Source: a bacterium
GTDB taxonomy: Bacteria > AUK180
Length of the DNA stretch: 9,345 nt
Reading direction: 5' to 3'
Assembly: GCA_021162505.1 (NCBI GenBank)
Contig: JAGGYO010000048.1
Coordinates: forward strand, 1 to 9,345
Shown here: positions 1 to 6,527 of the stretch, piece after piece
Layout: each line of letters opens with the position of its first letter
Position numbering within the stretch: the first letter of the stretch is position 1
The notes under the pieces: generated by a model
Database searches by the model: none
What the model was told of the DNA's origin: nothing
The model's input: only the letters and a program-made list of their open reading frames with translations
Translations under genes and position numbers: made by a program

Positions 1-792
1 GATTGAATATATACCTCCCAGTATTCCCGCAATTCCGAAAACATAATTGATCTTAATAGGTTCTAATTTTAAAATATCGTTCATGAACATTGAAGGAAGG
101 GGACCGAACAAAGATAGTTGCAGTACTGAGAAGAAAAAAATGCCTATAATAATTAAAGCGATGATCGCTTTACTTAATTTGAATTTTTTATACTTTCCAT
201 GGGTATCAACGATAATATCCTTGCTTTGTTCCTCTAAACCAAGAAGAACAATAAAAAATGAAATAATAAAAAATCCTGCGCAAACCTGAAATAAATTATT
301 GATATGAACACCCCAATGTAATAAATAATATCCTATTATTGGGCCTATGCCAAAACCCATTATAAAAAATGCCTGATAACGCGCAAAAGCTTTACTTAGA
401 TCCTTTTCTGATACGGAATTTGTTAATAATCCCGTTATAATAGGAAATTGAAGAGAGATGAGTATGGAATAAATAAAATATATAAGGATTAAAACCAGAT
501 ATGATTTGACCATGGACATAAATATAAAGAGGATTGGAAAAATAGCTTGAAAAATTATTATTGATTGTTTCTTCCTAAAATAATCGGCAATATGCCCGCC
601 TATGATTTGAAATACTGAAAATCCTAGTGCAAAAAGAGAATAAGCAAAAGCAATGGTCATATCCGATGCGCCAAGATCCCTTAAATAGATTGGAAAGATA
701 TAGGACCAAGTAAGTATCCCTATTACCATTAAGAATCTGACAATTGGTATGAAAAAAAGATTTCTCTGAAAATTATTTTTCCTTTCGCTCAT
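1..792 (-). CDS. MFS transporter, N-terminal two thirds (truncated by window edge)
   Basis: Reading leftward from the ATG at 792-790 gives 264 uninterrupted residues that run off the left edge. The protein is strongly hydrophobic with repeated membrane segments. After the second of these comes GGHIADYFRKKQ (residues 65-76), which matches the major facilitator motif A (G-x-x-x-D-x-x-x-R-K/R) in the loop between helices 2 and 3. A GFGIGPIIGYYL stretch (about residues 126-137) fits the helix 5 motif C region. A charged central loop (about residues 167-185, EEQSKD to KYKK) would separate the two six-helix halves, so roughly helices 1-8 of 12 are visible, given the usual length near 400 residues. 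Substrate cannot be told; it could be a drug, sugar or peptide exporter. The start codon lies one base after the exonuclease stop and has no clear Shine-Dalgarno sequence, so translation is probably coupled to the upstream gene. Confidence 0.88.
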   Translation of the reverse strand, partial: MSERKNNFQRNLFFIPIVRFLMVIGILTWSYIFPIYLRDLGASDMTIAFAYSLFALGFSVFQIIGGHIADYFRKKQSIIIFQAIFPILFIFMSMVKSYLVLILIYFIYSILISLQFPIITGLLTNSVSEKDLSKAFARYQAFFIMGFGIGPIIGYYLLHWGVHINNLFQVCAGFFIISFFIVLLGLEEQSKDIIVDTHGKYKKFKLSKAIIALIIIGIFFFSVLQLSLFGPLPSMFMNDILKLEPIKINYVFGIAGILGGIYSI

Positions 793-793
793 A

Positions 794-1558
794 TTAAATA
801 TCTATATCAATGGACACCGGACAATGATCGGAACCCGTTATATCATTATGAATTTTCGCAGCTTTTAATTTTGGTAAAAGATCCTCTGAAATAAAGAAAT
901 AATCAAGCCTCCAACCTACATTTCTTTCCCTTGCTCTTGATTTATAATCCCACCATGTATAATTATTCGGTTCTCTATTAAAATGTCTGAATGTATCAAT
1001 ATAGCCATAGGATATAAACTTATCAAGCCATTTTTTTTCAATAGGTAAAAATCCCGAACGCTTTTCATTTGCCTTGGGATGGAAAAGATCGATCTCTTTA
1101 TGAGCGGTATTGAAATCACCGCAAACAATTATGGATTTGCCTTCTCTTCTCTTATTCTCTGCGTATTCTAAGAAAGTATCATAAAAATCAAGTTTATATT
1201 TTAATCGTTCAGCATCTCTTTGACCATTGGGAAAGTAAATATTGAAAATACAGGCATTGTGATACTCAAGCATAAGCATTCTACCTTCATAATTGAATTT
1301 CTCGATATGTAAATTCTTTTCAATATTTATGGGATCAATATTTGAATAAACGGCAACGCCACTATAGCCTTTTCTCTCTGCAGAATTAATAAATAATTTA
1401 TAACCCTCAGGAGATATTAAATTGTCGGGTAATTGATCAAGTTGTGCTTTGATCTCCTGCAAACCTAAAATATCAGGTTTCTCAGAGCCTAACCAATCCA
1501 AAAGCCCTTTTTTTGCAATTGCACGAATTCCGTTTATATTCCAGGAATATATTCTCAT
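794..1558 (-). CDS. xth: Exodeoxyribonuclease III (AP endonuclease, Xth family)
   Basis: The 254-residue product is a full-length member of the exonuclease III branch of the endonuclease/exonuclease/phosphatase fold. These enzymes cut the backbone 5' to abasic sites and remove 3' blocking groups in base-excision repair, using Mg2+ in the cytoplasm. Visible family motifs are YSWNINGIRA (Asn8), LGLQEIK (Glu35, metal ligand), NIYFPNG (Tyr108), CGDFNTAH (Asp148 and Asn150), the TWWDYKSRARERNVGWRLDY block (201-220) and terminal GSDHCPV (Asp244 and His245, catalytic pair). All expected catalytic residues are present. The ATG overlaps the stop of the upstream membrane-protein gene as ATGA, preceded by an AAAGG ribosome site inside that gene's last codons. 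The MFS gene begins one base after its stop. Promoterless position inside the operon suggests co-transcription from the fhs promoter. Confidence 0.96.
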   Translation of the reverse strand: MRIYSWNINGIRAIAKKGLLDWLGSEKPDILGLQEIKAQLDQLPDNLISPEGYKLFINSAERKGYSGVAVYSNIDPINIEKNLHIEKFNYEGRMLMLEYHNACIFNIYFPNGQRDAERLKYKLDFYDTFLEYAENKRREGKSIIVCGDFNTAHKEIDLFHPKANEKRSGFLPIEKKWLDKFISYGYIDTFRHFNREPNNYTWWDYKSRARERNVGWRLDYFFISEDLLPKLKAAKIHNDITGSDHCPVSIDIDI

Positions 1559-2157
1559 TTTTTACCTTTTCTTACAAAATAATAGATTGAAGCAAGAAAA
1601 AGCCCTATCAAATTGCCGTAGAAATCATTAAAAAAATCTGTCATGAGATTTTCATAAGCATTTGTATTCCCAATGTCGCCCGGACCTAATAAAAAAAAAC
1701 CTTCACCTGCACCAAATATCTTATAGCCGGCAAATTCCAACAATTCATTAAAAAGCCCTATTCCCAATGTTATGAGCAAGGCAAAAATGACAATTTCAAA
1801 ATAACCTAAATGAAATTTTTTGAAATAATTAAATGACATCATTGCAATAATAACACTAGAATATGAGTGAATATAGGTATCATATTCCTGTCCGAAAAAG
1901 GTCATTTTAAAGAAGCCGAAAACCGCAAAACAATGTGCCAGCACTAATATTGCAAGAAGTATAAATAAAAATGGAGTAAGATTCAACATCTTTCTTAAAA
2001 AATAAATAAGAATAAATACCCCCCCAAAAAATAAGGCATCAACCGCCCACTCATGGTTTTTTAGAATAAAACTGAATACAAAAGGAATTATAAGTAATCC
2101 GAGAGTCACAATAAGTGTATAAAAAAAAACCTTATCCTTTTTTTTAGAATAATCCAC
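1555..2157 (-). CDS. Polytopic membrane protein, YjdF/DUF2238-like
   Basis: From the GTG at 2157 the product is 200 residues, with about six hydrophobic segments and a basic C-terminal tail (FVRKGKK). Conserved-looking polar residues sit in a pattern I associate with the uncharacterised YjdF (DUF2238) group, distantly like VanZ-type proteins: YDTYIHSYSS (a Tyr-Asp...His motif), FNELLEFAGY (acidic motif inside a helix), then GPGDIGNT and a later Asn/Asp-rich stretch before the last helix. The family call is by eye and no enzymatic role is known to me. The GTG is chosen because AAGGA sits seven bases before it; in-frame ATG codons at 2175 and 2172 (and a TTG at 2178) would add 5-7 residues but have no Shine-Dalgarno sequence. 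The gene overlaps the end of fhs by 14 bases and the exonuclease start by 4. Confidence 0.8.
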   Translation of the reverse strand: MDYSKKKDKVFFYTLIVTLGLLIIPFVFSFILKNHEWAVDALFFGGVFILIYFLRKMLNLTPFLFILLAILVLAHCFAVFGFFKMTFFGQEYDTYIHSYSSVIIAMMSFNYFKKFHLGYFEIVIFALLITLGIGLFNELLEFAGYKIFGAGEGFFLLGPGDIGNTNAYENLMTDFFNDFYGNLIGLFLASIYYFVRKGKK

Positions 2158-3826
2158 TAATATTTCCTTCATCATCAATATCTATTTGCTCAGCAGCAGG
2201 TACTTTGGGAAGGCCCGGCATTCTCAAGATATCACCGGTTAAGGGGACCAAAAATCCTGCACCGGAAGAAATGATCACACCCCTCACAGTAATAAGAAAA
2301 TCTTTAGGCAACCCTAAAAGTTTGGGATTATCAGAAAGTGATTTTTGGGTTTTCGCAATGCAAACAGGAAGTTTGTCAAATCCTAACTTTTTAATGGATC
2401 TAATATTTTTTTTCGCAGTATTAGTATAATCAATTGCTTTTGCTCCATAAATATTCTTGGCAATTTTTTCGATTTTTATTTCTATGGATTCATCCCATTC
2501 ATACATTTTTACAAAGTGACATTTTGATGAATCAATCATATTTACAACTTTCTTTGCTAAATCAAGTCCACCAGAACTACCTTGTGCCCAATAATCAACG
2601 ATATCATATGCAACATCATTTTCTTCACAGATCTTCTTTACCATTTCCAGTTCCTCAGGTGAATCATTGACAAACTTATTTATTGCAACGATACTCTGCA
2701 TACCGAATTTTTTCATATTCTCTATATGTTTTGCAAGATTACCGCGACCCGCCCAAACCGCTTCCGGATCATTTTCATTAAGTAATCTTATTGATTTTCC
2801 ACCGTGCATTTTTAATGCCCTAGCTGTTACTACGAGAACCGTAGCATGGGGACAATAATTCCCGTAAGACGATACAATATCGAAAAATTTTTCAGCTCCA
2901 AGATCAAATCCAAAACCGGCTTCCGTAACCACATAATCAGAAGTATGAAGCGCAAGCTTCGTTGCCAAAATACTGTTTGTTCCCTGTGCAATATTTGCAA
3001 ATGGTCCACCATGAACAAAGGCGGGTGTATTTTCAATTGTCTGAACCAAATTCGGTAATAATGCCTCTTTTAAAAGTGCAGTAACTGCTCCTTCTATCTT
3101 AAGTTCCTTTACAAAAACTGGCTTATGGTCAAATGTATAACCGATAAAAATATTTCCTATTTTTTCTTTTAATTGAGAATATGAAAGTGATAAGCATAAA
3201 ATAGCCATGATCTCGGAAGCGGCTGTTATGTCGAACCCACTTTCTCTTGGATATCCGTTCTTTTGCCCGCCAAGACCGATAACAAGATTTCTCAATGCCC
3301 TGTCATTCATATCAATAACCCTTTTGAACTCAATTCTCCTTGGGTCAATATTCAATTTATTGTAATGATATAAATGATTATCAATGGCAGCAGCTATAAA
3401 ATTATGAGCTACTCCCACAGCATGAAGGTCCCCTGTAAAATGAAGATTTATATCTTCCATTGGTAATACTTGAGAATAGCCACCACCAGCTGCACCTCCC
3501 TTTTTCCCTAATACTGGACCCAAGGACGGTTCCCGAAGTGCCACAGTTGTTTGCTTTCCAATTTTATTCATTGCTTGTGCAAGCCCGATACTTGTCATTG
3601 TTTTACCTTCGCCTGCGGGCGTAGGGGTCATAGCGCTAACAAGTATCAAATGCCCCGAGTTTTCATTGGAAAGAATTCTATTGATAGCGGATATTTTTAC
3701 TTTTGCCTTATATTCACCATAAAGAATCAAATCATCTTTTGATAAGGAAAGTTTTTCAGCAATTTGTCCAATCGGTAACATTTTTGATGCTTGAGCAATT
3801 TCAATATCACTTTTGTGTATAGACAT
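2144..3826 (-). CDS. fhs: Formate-tetrahydrofolate ligase
   Basis: The 560-residue protein has the family's usual length. It catalyses ATP-dependent joining of formate to tetrahydrofolate to give 10-formyl-THF, the entry of formate into one-carbon metabolism (purines, formyl-Met, and in acetogens the methyl branch of the Wood-Ljungdahl pathway). The ATP-binding P-loop is plain at residues 67-76 (TPTPAGEGKT). Other family blocks are LREPSLGPVLGKKGGAAGGGYSQV split around residues 97-120, LHFTGDLHA, FVHGGPFANIAQGTNS, VTEAGFGFDLGAEKF, and near the C-terminus RGVIISSGAGFLVPLTGDILRMPGLPKVPAA across about 524-550. The ATG is preceded by AGGAG at a six-base spacing. It is the first gene of the operon, with a short leader and its own extended -10 promoter; there is no room for a folate riboswitch. 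No other folate enzyme is nearby. Confidence 0.98.
   Translation of the reverse strand: MSIHKSDIEIAQASKMLPIGQIAEKLSLSKDDLILYGEYKAKVKISAINRILSNENSGHLILVSAMTPTPAGEGKTMTSIGLAQAMNKIGKQTTVALREPSLGPVLGKKGGAAGGGYSQVLPMEDINLHFTGDLHAVGVAHNFIAAAIDNHLYHYNKLNIDPRRIEFKRVIDMNDRALRNLVIGLGGQKNGYPRESGFDITAASEIMAILCLSLSYSQLKEKIGNIFIGYTFDHKPVFVKELKIEGAVTALLKEALLPNLVQTIENTPAFVHGGPFANIAQGTNSILATKLALHTSDYVVTEAGFGFDLGAEKFFDIVSSYGNYCPHATVLVVTARALKMHGGKSIRLLNENDPEAVWAGRGNLAKHIENMKKFGMQSIVAINKFVNDSPEELEMVKKICEENDVAYDIVDYWAQGSSGGLDLAKKVVNMIDSSKCHFVKMYEWDESIEIKIEKIAKNIYGAKAIDYTNTAKKNIRSIKKLGFDKLPVCIAKTQKSLSDNPKLLGLPKDFLITVRGVIISSGAGFLVPLTGDILRMPGLPKVPAAEQIDIDDEGNISGLF
2165..2169 (-). promoter_or_regulatory. Shine-Dalgarno AAGGA inside the end of fhs
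   Basis: On the minus strand AAGGA is followed seven bases later by GTG at 2157-2155. It decides the start of the membrane-protein gene in favour of GTG over the ATG pair just upstream, which lacks any such site. It lies within the last codons of fhs, implying coupled translation. Confidence 0.55.
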
Positions 3827-3854
3827 ATTATCTCCTACTCAGTAAAGTTAATAT

Positions 3855-3882
3855 ATTATATCATTTTTTACATTTTTTACAA
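3855..3882 (-). promoter_or_regulatory. Promoter of the fhs operon
   Basis: On the minus strand a -35 box TTGTAA (3882-3877; 4 of 6 to consensus) is followed after 16 bases by a perfect TATAAT (3860-3855), preceded by TGA, which makes it an extended -10. The expected start of transcription is near 3848, leaving about 20 bases of leader before fhs with AGGAG in it. The spacer holds a small tandem repeat of a 9-bp T-rich unit (3862-3879). Confidence 0.7.
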
Positions 3883-3914
3883 GATATTTTAAGGCAAGAG
3901 ATTAATATAAAAGT

Positions 3915-3942
3915 TTGTATTATTCTCTAAAAGTGCTATAAT
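3915..3942 (+). promoter_or_regulatory. Promoter of the EIIA-antiporter-PII cassette
   Basis: A perfect TATAAT at 3937-3942 is preceded by TGC, giving an extended -10 element. The -35 match is poor (TTGTAT at 3915-3920, 16-base spacer), as is common when the -10 is extended. Transcription would begin near 3949, with an AGGAG ribosome site just before the ATG at 3974. It faces away from the fhs promoter, with about 77 bases between the two -10 boxes. Confidence 0.65.
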
Positions 3943-3973
3943 TAATAAAGTAAATAGTTTATAGGAGCTATAA

Positions 3974-4426
3974 ATGAACCACCTATTAAGAGATTATATT
4001 AAAGAAAGTGCTGTTTGGAATATCCAAAAAGGTGATAAATTCGATATTATCCGTGGTATGGCAGAGGACCTTTGTAATGCCGCAAATATTGGAAATAAAG
4101 CTCTTTTTACCAAGGAAATCATTGAAAGGGAAAAAGATCTTTCCACGGGTATTGGGCTGAACATTGCCATTCCTCATGCAAGAATTGAGGAAATTAATGA
4201 TTTTTCCATTGCTATTGGTAGGATAAAAGAAGGAATTCCGTTCAGTTCTCTTGATGATAAACCCGTCAAAGTAATAATAATGATCGCAGCGCCAAGAAAT
4301 CAGCAAAAAGAATATATAAAGCTCCTTGCACAAATAGTTATTTTTGCAAAAAATAAGAATAATTTTCAACATATGTTAAATGATTCTCCTGAGGAACTGG
4401 TAAAATTCATTAAGAATAATAAATGA
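3974..4426 (+). CDS. PTS EIIA-type (fructose/nitrogen family) regulatory protein
   Basis: The 150-residue protein is a single EIIA domain of the fructose/mannitol/Ntr type (PtsN-like). In this family a histidine receives phosphate from HPr. Here it is His68 in IAIPHAR, directly after the GIGLN segment typical of the family (TGIGxxIAxPHA). The C-terminal half fits the rest of the fold: KPVKVIIMIAAPRNQQKEYIKLLAQI with the usual hydrophobic strand followed by a helix. No EIIB, EIIC, HPr or EI is encoded nearby, so transport of a sugar is unlikely and a regulatory function is more probable. Its stop overlaps the start of the antiporter gene as ATGA, so the two are translated together. AGGAG lies a few bases before the ATG. 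EIIA domains are known to occur next to, or fused to, cation/proton antiporters in some bacteria, which supports an antiporter-linked role. Confidence 0.93.
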   Translation: MNHLLRDYIKESAVWNIQKGDKFDIIRGMAEDLCNAANIGNKALFTKEIIEREKDLSTGIGLNIAIPHARIEEINDFSIAIGRIKEGIPFSSLDDKPVKVIIMIAAPRNQQKEYIKLLAQIVIFAKNKNNFQHMLNDSPEELVKFIKNNK

Positions 4427-5664
4427 CTGCAATTTTCGGACATTTAACATTTGACCAGCTTTTAACCAACACTTTTATAATTTTTGGTATTGCTATATTG
4501 ATCGGCTTATTTGCGGGCAAATTGGTTGCGAAAATTCGTTTTCCCCTTGTCTCCGGATATATCTTCGTAGGCGTTCTCTTAGGACAATCCTTATTGAATA
4601 TCTTTTCTCCTGCGGAATTGGAAAAATTGGATCTCATAAATGATCTTGCACTTGGATTCATAGCATTTATAATCGGTTTGGAATTCTCTTTTCCCAAATT
4701 GAAGCAATTAGGTAAGACAATCATCGGCATCGTTTTTTTTGAAGCTTTTGGTGCCTTTATTATTGTAAGTATAAGCGTCTTTTTATTTACAAAAAATGTA
4801 GCGACAGCACTTGTATTAGGAGCTGTAGCCTCTGCTACGGCGCCGGCTGCTACGGTCGCCGTTATTAAAGAAGTCAAAGCAAGAGGAGATCTTACTGCCA
4901 CGATACTTGCAGTTGTAGCATGTGATGATGCAGTGGCTCTGATCATTTATGGTTTCGCTTCATCTATTGCTCAAGGGATATTCTCGAGTGCTGCTTCCAT
5001 CTCACTTATGAAGATAGCAGTCATACCTCTATTGAAGATCCTTTTAGCTTTTGCTTTGGGTTATATTATTGCACTATCATTGAATTATTTGATAAAGAGA
5101 ACAAGATCCGATACGGAATTACTTATCTATCTTCTCGCTCACATTCTCATTGTTGACGGTTTAGCAACCTATTTCGGGTTATCCGAACTTCTCAGCAATA
5201 TGGCTCTTGGAATGTTTGTAATTAATAAATTTCCCAAAAAAGAATTTAAGATAAAGAATACGCTGGATAATTTTACTCCACCTATATTAATAGCATTTTT
5301 TGTTCTGGCTGGGAGTCGCTTGAATCTAAAAATGTTCCCAAAGATCTGGTTCATATCTTTGATCTATTTTACTGCAAGGGCTATTGGAAAGATATTTGGT
5401 GCTTCATTTGGTGCAAAGATCTCACATGCCAGAAAAATTGTAAAAAAATATATTGGATTTTCACTCATTCCGCAAATTGGGGTAGCACTGGCATTGGCAA
5501 TTGTAATAAAAAGAGATTTCATGAGATTTGGAGAGCAAGGAGCGGAATTAGCAAATCTTGCTATAAATATATTGCTTTTTACAACGATAATAACCGAGAC
5601 CATAGGGCCGTTCCTTACCAAAAATGTCCTGGCCAAAGCGAATGAAATAAATAAGGGGGTATAA
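4423..5664 (+). CDS. CPA2-type cation/proton antiporter (Na+/H+ exchanger domain only)
   Basis: The 413-residue protein is almost entirely hydrophobic with about 12-13 membrane segments, matching the Na+/H+ exchanger domain of the CPA2 superfamily (KefB/NapA-like). Diagnostic segments are PLVSGYIFVGVLLG (41-54), GFIAFIIGLEF (78-88), the unwound-helix region ASATAPAATVAVI (136-148) and ACDDAVALI (166-174). The Asp168-Asp169 pair corresponds to the ion-binding DD motif that in characterised members goes with electrogenic exchange, here presumably Na+ (or K+) for H+. It stops after the last membrane helix and lacks the TrkA-N/RCK nucleotide-binding domain carried by Kef-type relatives, so regulation may be supplied by the neighbouring EIIA and PII-like proteins. 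The start overlaps the EIIA stop (ATGA) with no Shine-Dalgarno sequence of its own; the next gene begins one base after its stop. Confidence 0.93.
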   Translation: MTAIFGHLTFDQLLTNTFIIFGIAILIGLFAGKLVAKIRFPLVSGYIFVGVLLGQSLLNIFSPAELEKLDLINDLALGFIAFIIGLEFSFPKLKQLGKTIIGIVFFEAFGAFIIVSISVFLFTKNVATALVLGAVASATAPAATVAVIKEVKARGDLTATILAVVACDDAVALIIYGFASSIAQGIFSSAASISLMKIAVIPLLKILLAFALGYIIALSLNYLIKRTRSDTELLIYLLAHILIVDGLATYFGLSELLSNMALGMFVINKFPKKEFKIKNTLDNFTPPILIAFFVLAGSRLNLKMFPKIWFISLIYFTARAIGKIFGASFGAKISHARKIVKKYIGFSLIPQIGVALALAIVIKRDFMRFGEQGAELANLAINILLFTTIITETIGPFLTKNVLAKANEINKGV

Positions 5665-5665
5665 A

Positions 5666-5989
5666 ATGAAGATGCTGTTTTGTTTTTTATATGATGCTGA
5701 TTATTTTAATGATCTATTAATGGTATACGCAGCAAATGGTTTAGATAATGCTATTATATTGGATGGAGAAAAATTGGGACAAACGATTTATAAAAATATT
5801 TCTCTCTTTTCAGATCTGCAGCAGGAACTTACAGGTGGCAAAAATACTTATTGTAAGGTTATAATAAATTTTATAAATGAAGATTCTGATCTTGATGAAC
5901 TATATTCCACTTTAAAAGAAAATCTTCCCCAACTTATCAACGATAATAAAATAAAAATGCTTAAATTTCCTGTGAGTGAAATAAAATAA
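5666..5989 (+). CDS. Small PII-like regulatory protein
   Basis: The 107-residue soluble protein shows a beta-alpha-beta-beta-alpha-beta order compatible with the ferredoxin-like fold of PII and PII-like proteins: strand 3-9, helix 11-24, strand GLDNAIILDG (25-34), a middle segment with SLFSDLQQELTGG (46-58) where the T-loop would be, strand YCKVIINFI (62-70), helix 74-91 and strand KIKMLKFPVSEIK (95-107). The layout 'GxxxAxIxDxxxxG ... xFxxLxxxxxG ... PVxxxK' recalls small PII-related proteins I know as hypothetical or P-II family entries. PII-like proteins bind adenine nucleotides and control transporters, so regulation of the antiporter one base upstream is a reasonable inference. The start has a GGGGG Shine-Dalgarno run inside the antiporter's last codons. 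The stop lies two bases from the convergent tRNA-Ala. Family assignment is by eye and not certain. Confidence 0.72.
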   Translation: MKMLFCFLYDADYFNDLLMVYAANGLDNAIILDGEKLGQTIYKNISLFSDLQQELTGGKNTYCKVIINFINEDSDLDELYSTLKENLPQLINDNKIKMLKFPVSEIK

Positions 5990-5991
5990 AG

Positions 5992-6064
5992 TGGAGAATA
6001 GGGGACTTGAACCCCTGACCTCCTGCATGCCATGCAGGCGCTCTCCCAGCTGAGCTAATCCCCC
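5992..6064 (-). tRNA. tRNA-Ala (anticodon GGC)
   Basis: A complete 73-nt cloverleaf is read on the minus strand. The acceptor stem is GGGGGAT with ATTCTCC, the D arm has GCTC/GAGC, the anticodon stem CCTGC/GCAGG encloses loop ATGGCAT with anticodon GGC after the invariant T33, and the T arm AGGGG/CCCCT carries TTCAAGT. The discriminator is A, followed by CT rather than CCA, so the CCA end is not encoded and must be added enzymatically. It is the last gene of a Lys-Glu-ORF-Ala transcript, and only six bases separate it from the stop codon of the small protein gene. Confidence 0.97.
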
Positions 6065-6070
6065 GTTATT

Positions 6071-6310
6071 TTATTCAGATTCTGATTCCTGAGATAATTT
6101 ATCCAGGTCATCGTAGAGTTTATTGATATCATCTTTGCTTGGAGCATCTACAATATCATTATTTTTCAATTCTTTATAAACTCGATCATAAAAATTGGTT
6201 TGAAATTCCTCGGTTTTACCGGACATGCTGTCCTTTCTCATTTCGTACATTACCTTCAAAACTGCAGAGAGTATCTTCTCATAAATAGTATCATAATTCT
6301 TTTTTTCCAT
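6071..6310 (-). CDS. Small hypothetical protein inside a tRNA operon
   Basis: I do not recognise this 79-residue product. It is soluble, strongly charged and has the look of two or three helices: residues 1-28 (with KILSAVLKVMYEMRK amphipathic), a middle segment EEFQTNFYDRVYKELKNN, then KDDINKLYDDLDKLSQESESE with an acidic end. No signal peptide, membrane segment, cysteine pair or metal motif is seen. It is likely to be real because an AAGGTGG Shine-Dalgarno sequence sits correctly before the ATG, the reading frame fills the gap between two tRNA genes almost exactly, and the amino-acid composition is normal. It lies 25 bases after tRNA-Glu and six bases before tRNA-Ala, on the same strand, so it is most simply transcribed from the tRNA promoter and its message released by tRNA processing. 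A link to translation or growth rate is only a guess. Confidence 0.75.
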   Translation of the reverse strand: MEKKNYDTIYEKILSAVLKVMYEMRKDSMSGKTEEFQTNFYDRVYKELKNNDIVDAPSKDDINKLYDDLDKLSQESESE

Positions 6311-6335
6311 ATACCACCTTCTTATAAAAAATACA

Positions 6336-6410
6336 TGGCGTCCCCAAGGGGAGTTGAACCCCTGTCGCCGCCGTGAAAGGGCGGTGTCCTAACCACTAGA
6401 CGATGGGGAC
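6336..6410 (-). tRNA. tRNA-Glu (anticodon UUC)
   Basis: A complete 75-nt tRNA is read on the minus strand, with encoded CCA. The acceptor stem is GTCCCCA with TGGGGAC, discriminator G. Anticodon stem CCGCC/GGCGG encloses loop CTTTCAC, giving anticodon TTC. The T arm AGGGG/CCCCT carries TTCAACT. Only three bases separate it from tRNA-Lys upstream. Confidence 0.97.
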
Positions 6411-6413
6411 GCT

Positions 6414-6489
6414 TGGTGAGCCGCGAAGGATTCGAACCTTCGACCCACGCCTTAAAAGGGCGTTGCTCTACCAGCTGAGCTAGCGGCCC
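6414..6489 (-). tRNA. tRNA-Lys (anticodon UUU)
   Basis: A complete 76-nt tRNA is read on the minus strand, with encoded CCA. The acceptor stem is GGGCCGC with GCGGCTC, discriminator A. Anticodon stem ACGCC/GGCGT encloses loop CTTTTAA, giving anticodon TTT. The D arm has GCTC/GAGC and the T loop TTCGAAT. It is the first gene of the tRNA operon, a few bases after the predicted transcription start. Confidence 0.97.
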
Positions 6490-6499
6490 AATAAATGTA

Positions 6500-6527
6500 A
6501 TTATACCATAATTTATTTTTAAGTCAA
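6500..6527 (-). promoter_or_regulatory. Strong promoter of the tRNA operon
   Basis: On the minus strand TTGACT (6527-6522; 5 of 6 to consensus) is followed after 16 bases by a perfect TATAAT (6505-6500), preceded by TGG, so the -10 is extended as well. The sequence upstream of the -35 (about 6528-6552) is nearly all A and T, like an UP element. Transcription would start near 6493, only a few bases before mature tRNA-Lys. This is the best promoter in the window, as expected for stable RNA. Confidence 0.85.

Noticed and set aside
47..289. Plus-strand frame of 80 codons at the left end
   Set aside because: It is antisense to the MFS transporter, whose minus-strand frame is continuous with motif A and membrane helices.
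3827..3854. Tetrahydrofolate or other riboswitch ahead of fhs
   Set aside because: The leader between the predicted start site and the ATG is only about 20 bases.
4410..4946. 178-codon minus-strand frame opposite the antiporter
   Set aside because: It is antisense to a confident membrane-protein gene, has low-complexity Ala/Thr/Ser composition as expected of a shadow, and lacks a ribosome site.
5848..6033. Open frame of 61 codons on the minus strand
   Set aside because: Its start lies in tRNA-Ala (MACRRSGVQVPYSP is tRNA read as protein) and the rest is antisense to the PII-like gene.
5985..6070. Terminator between the convergent antiporter cassette and tRNA operon
   Set aside because: The spacer is two bases and no hairpin with U-run is seen in either direction; stems found there are the tRNA-Ala arms.
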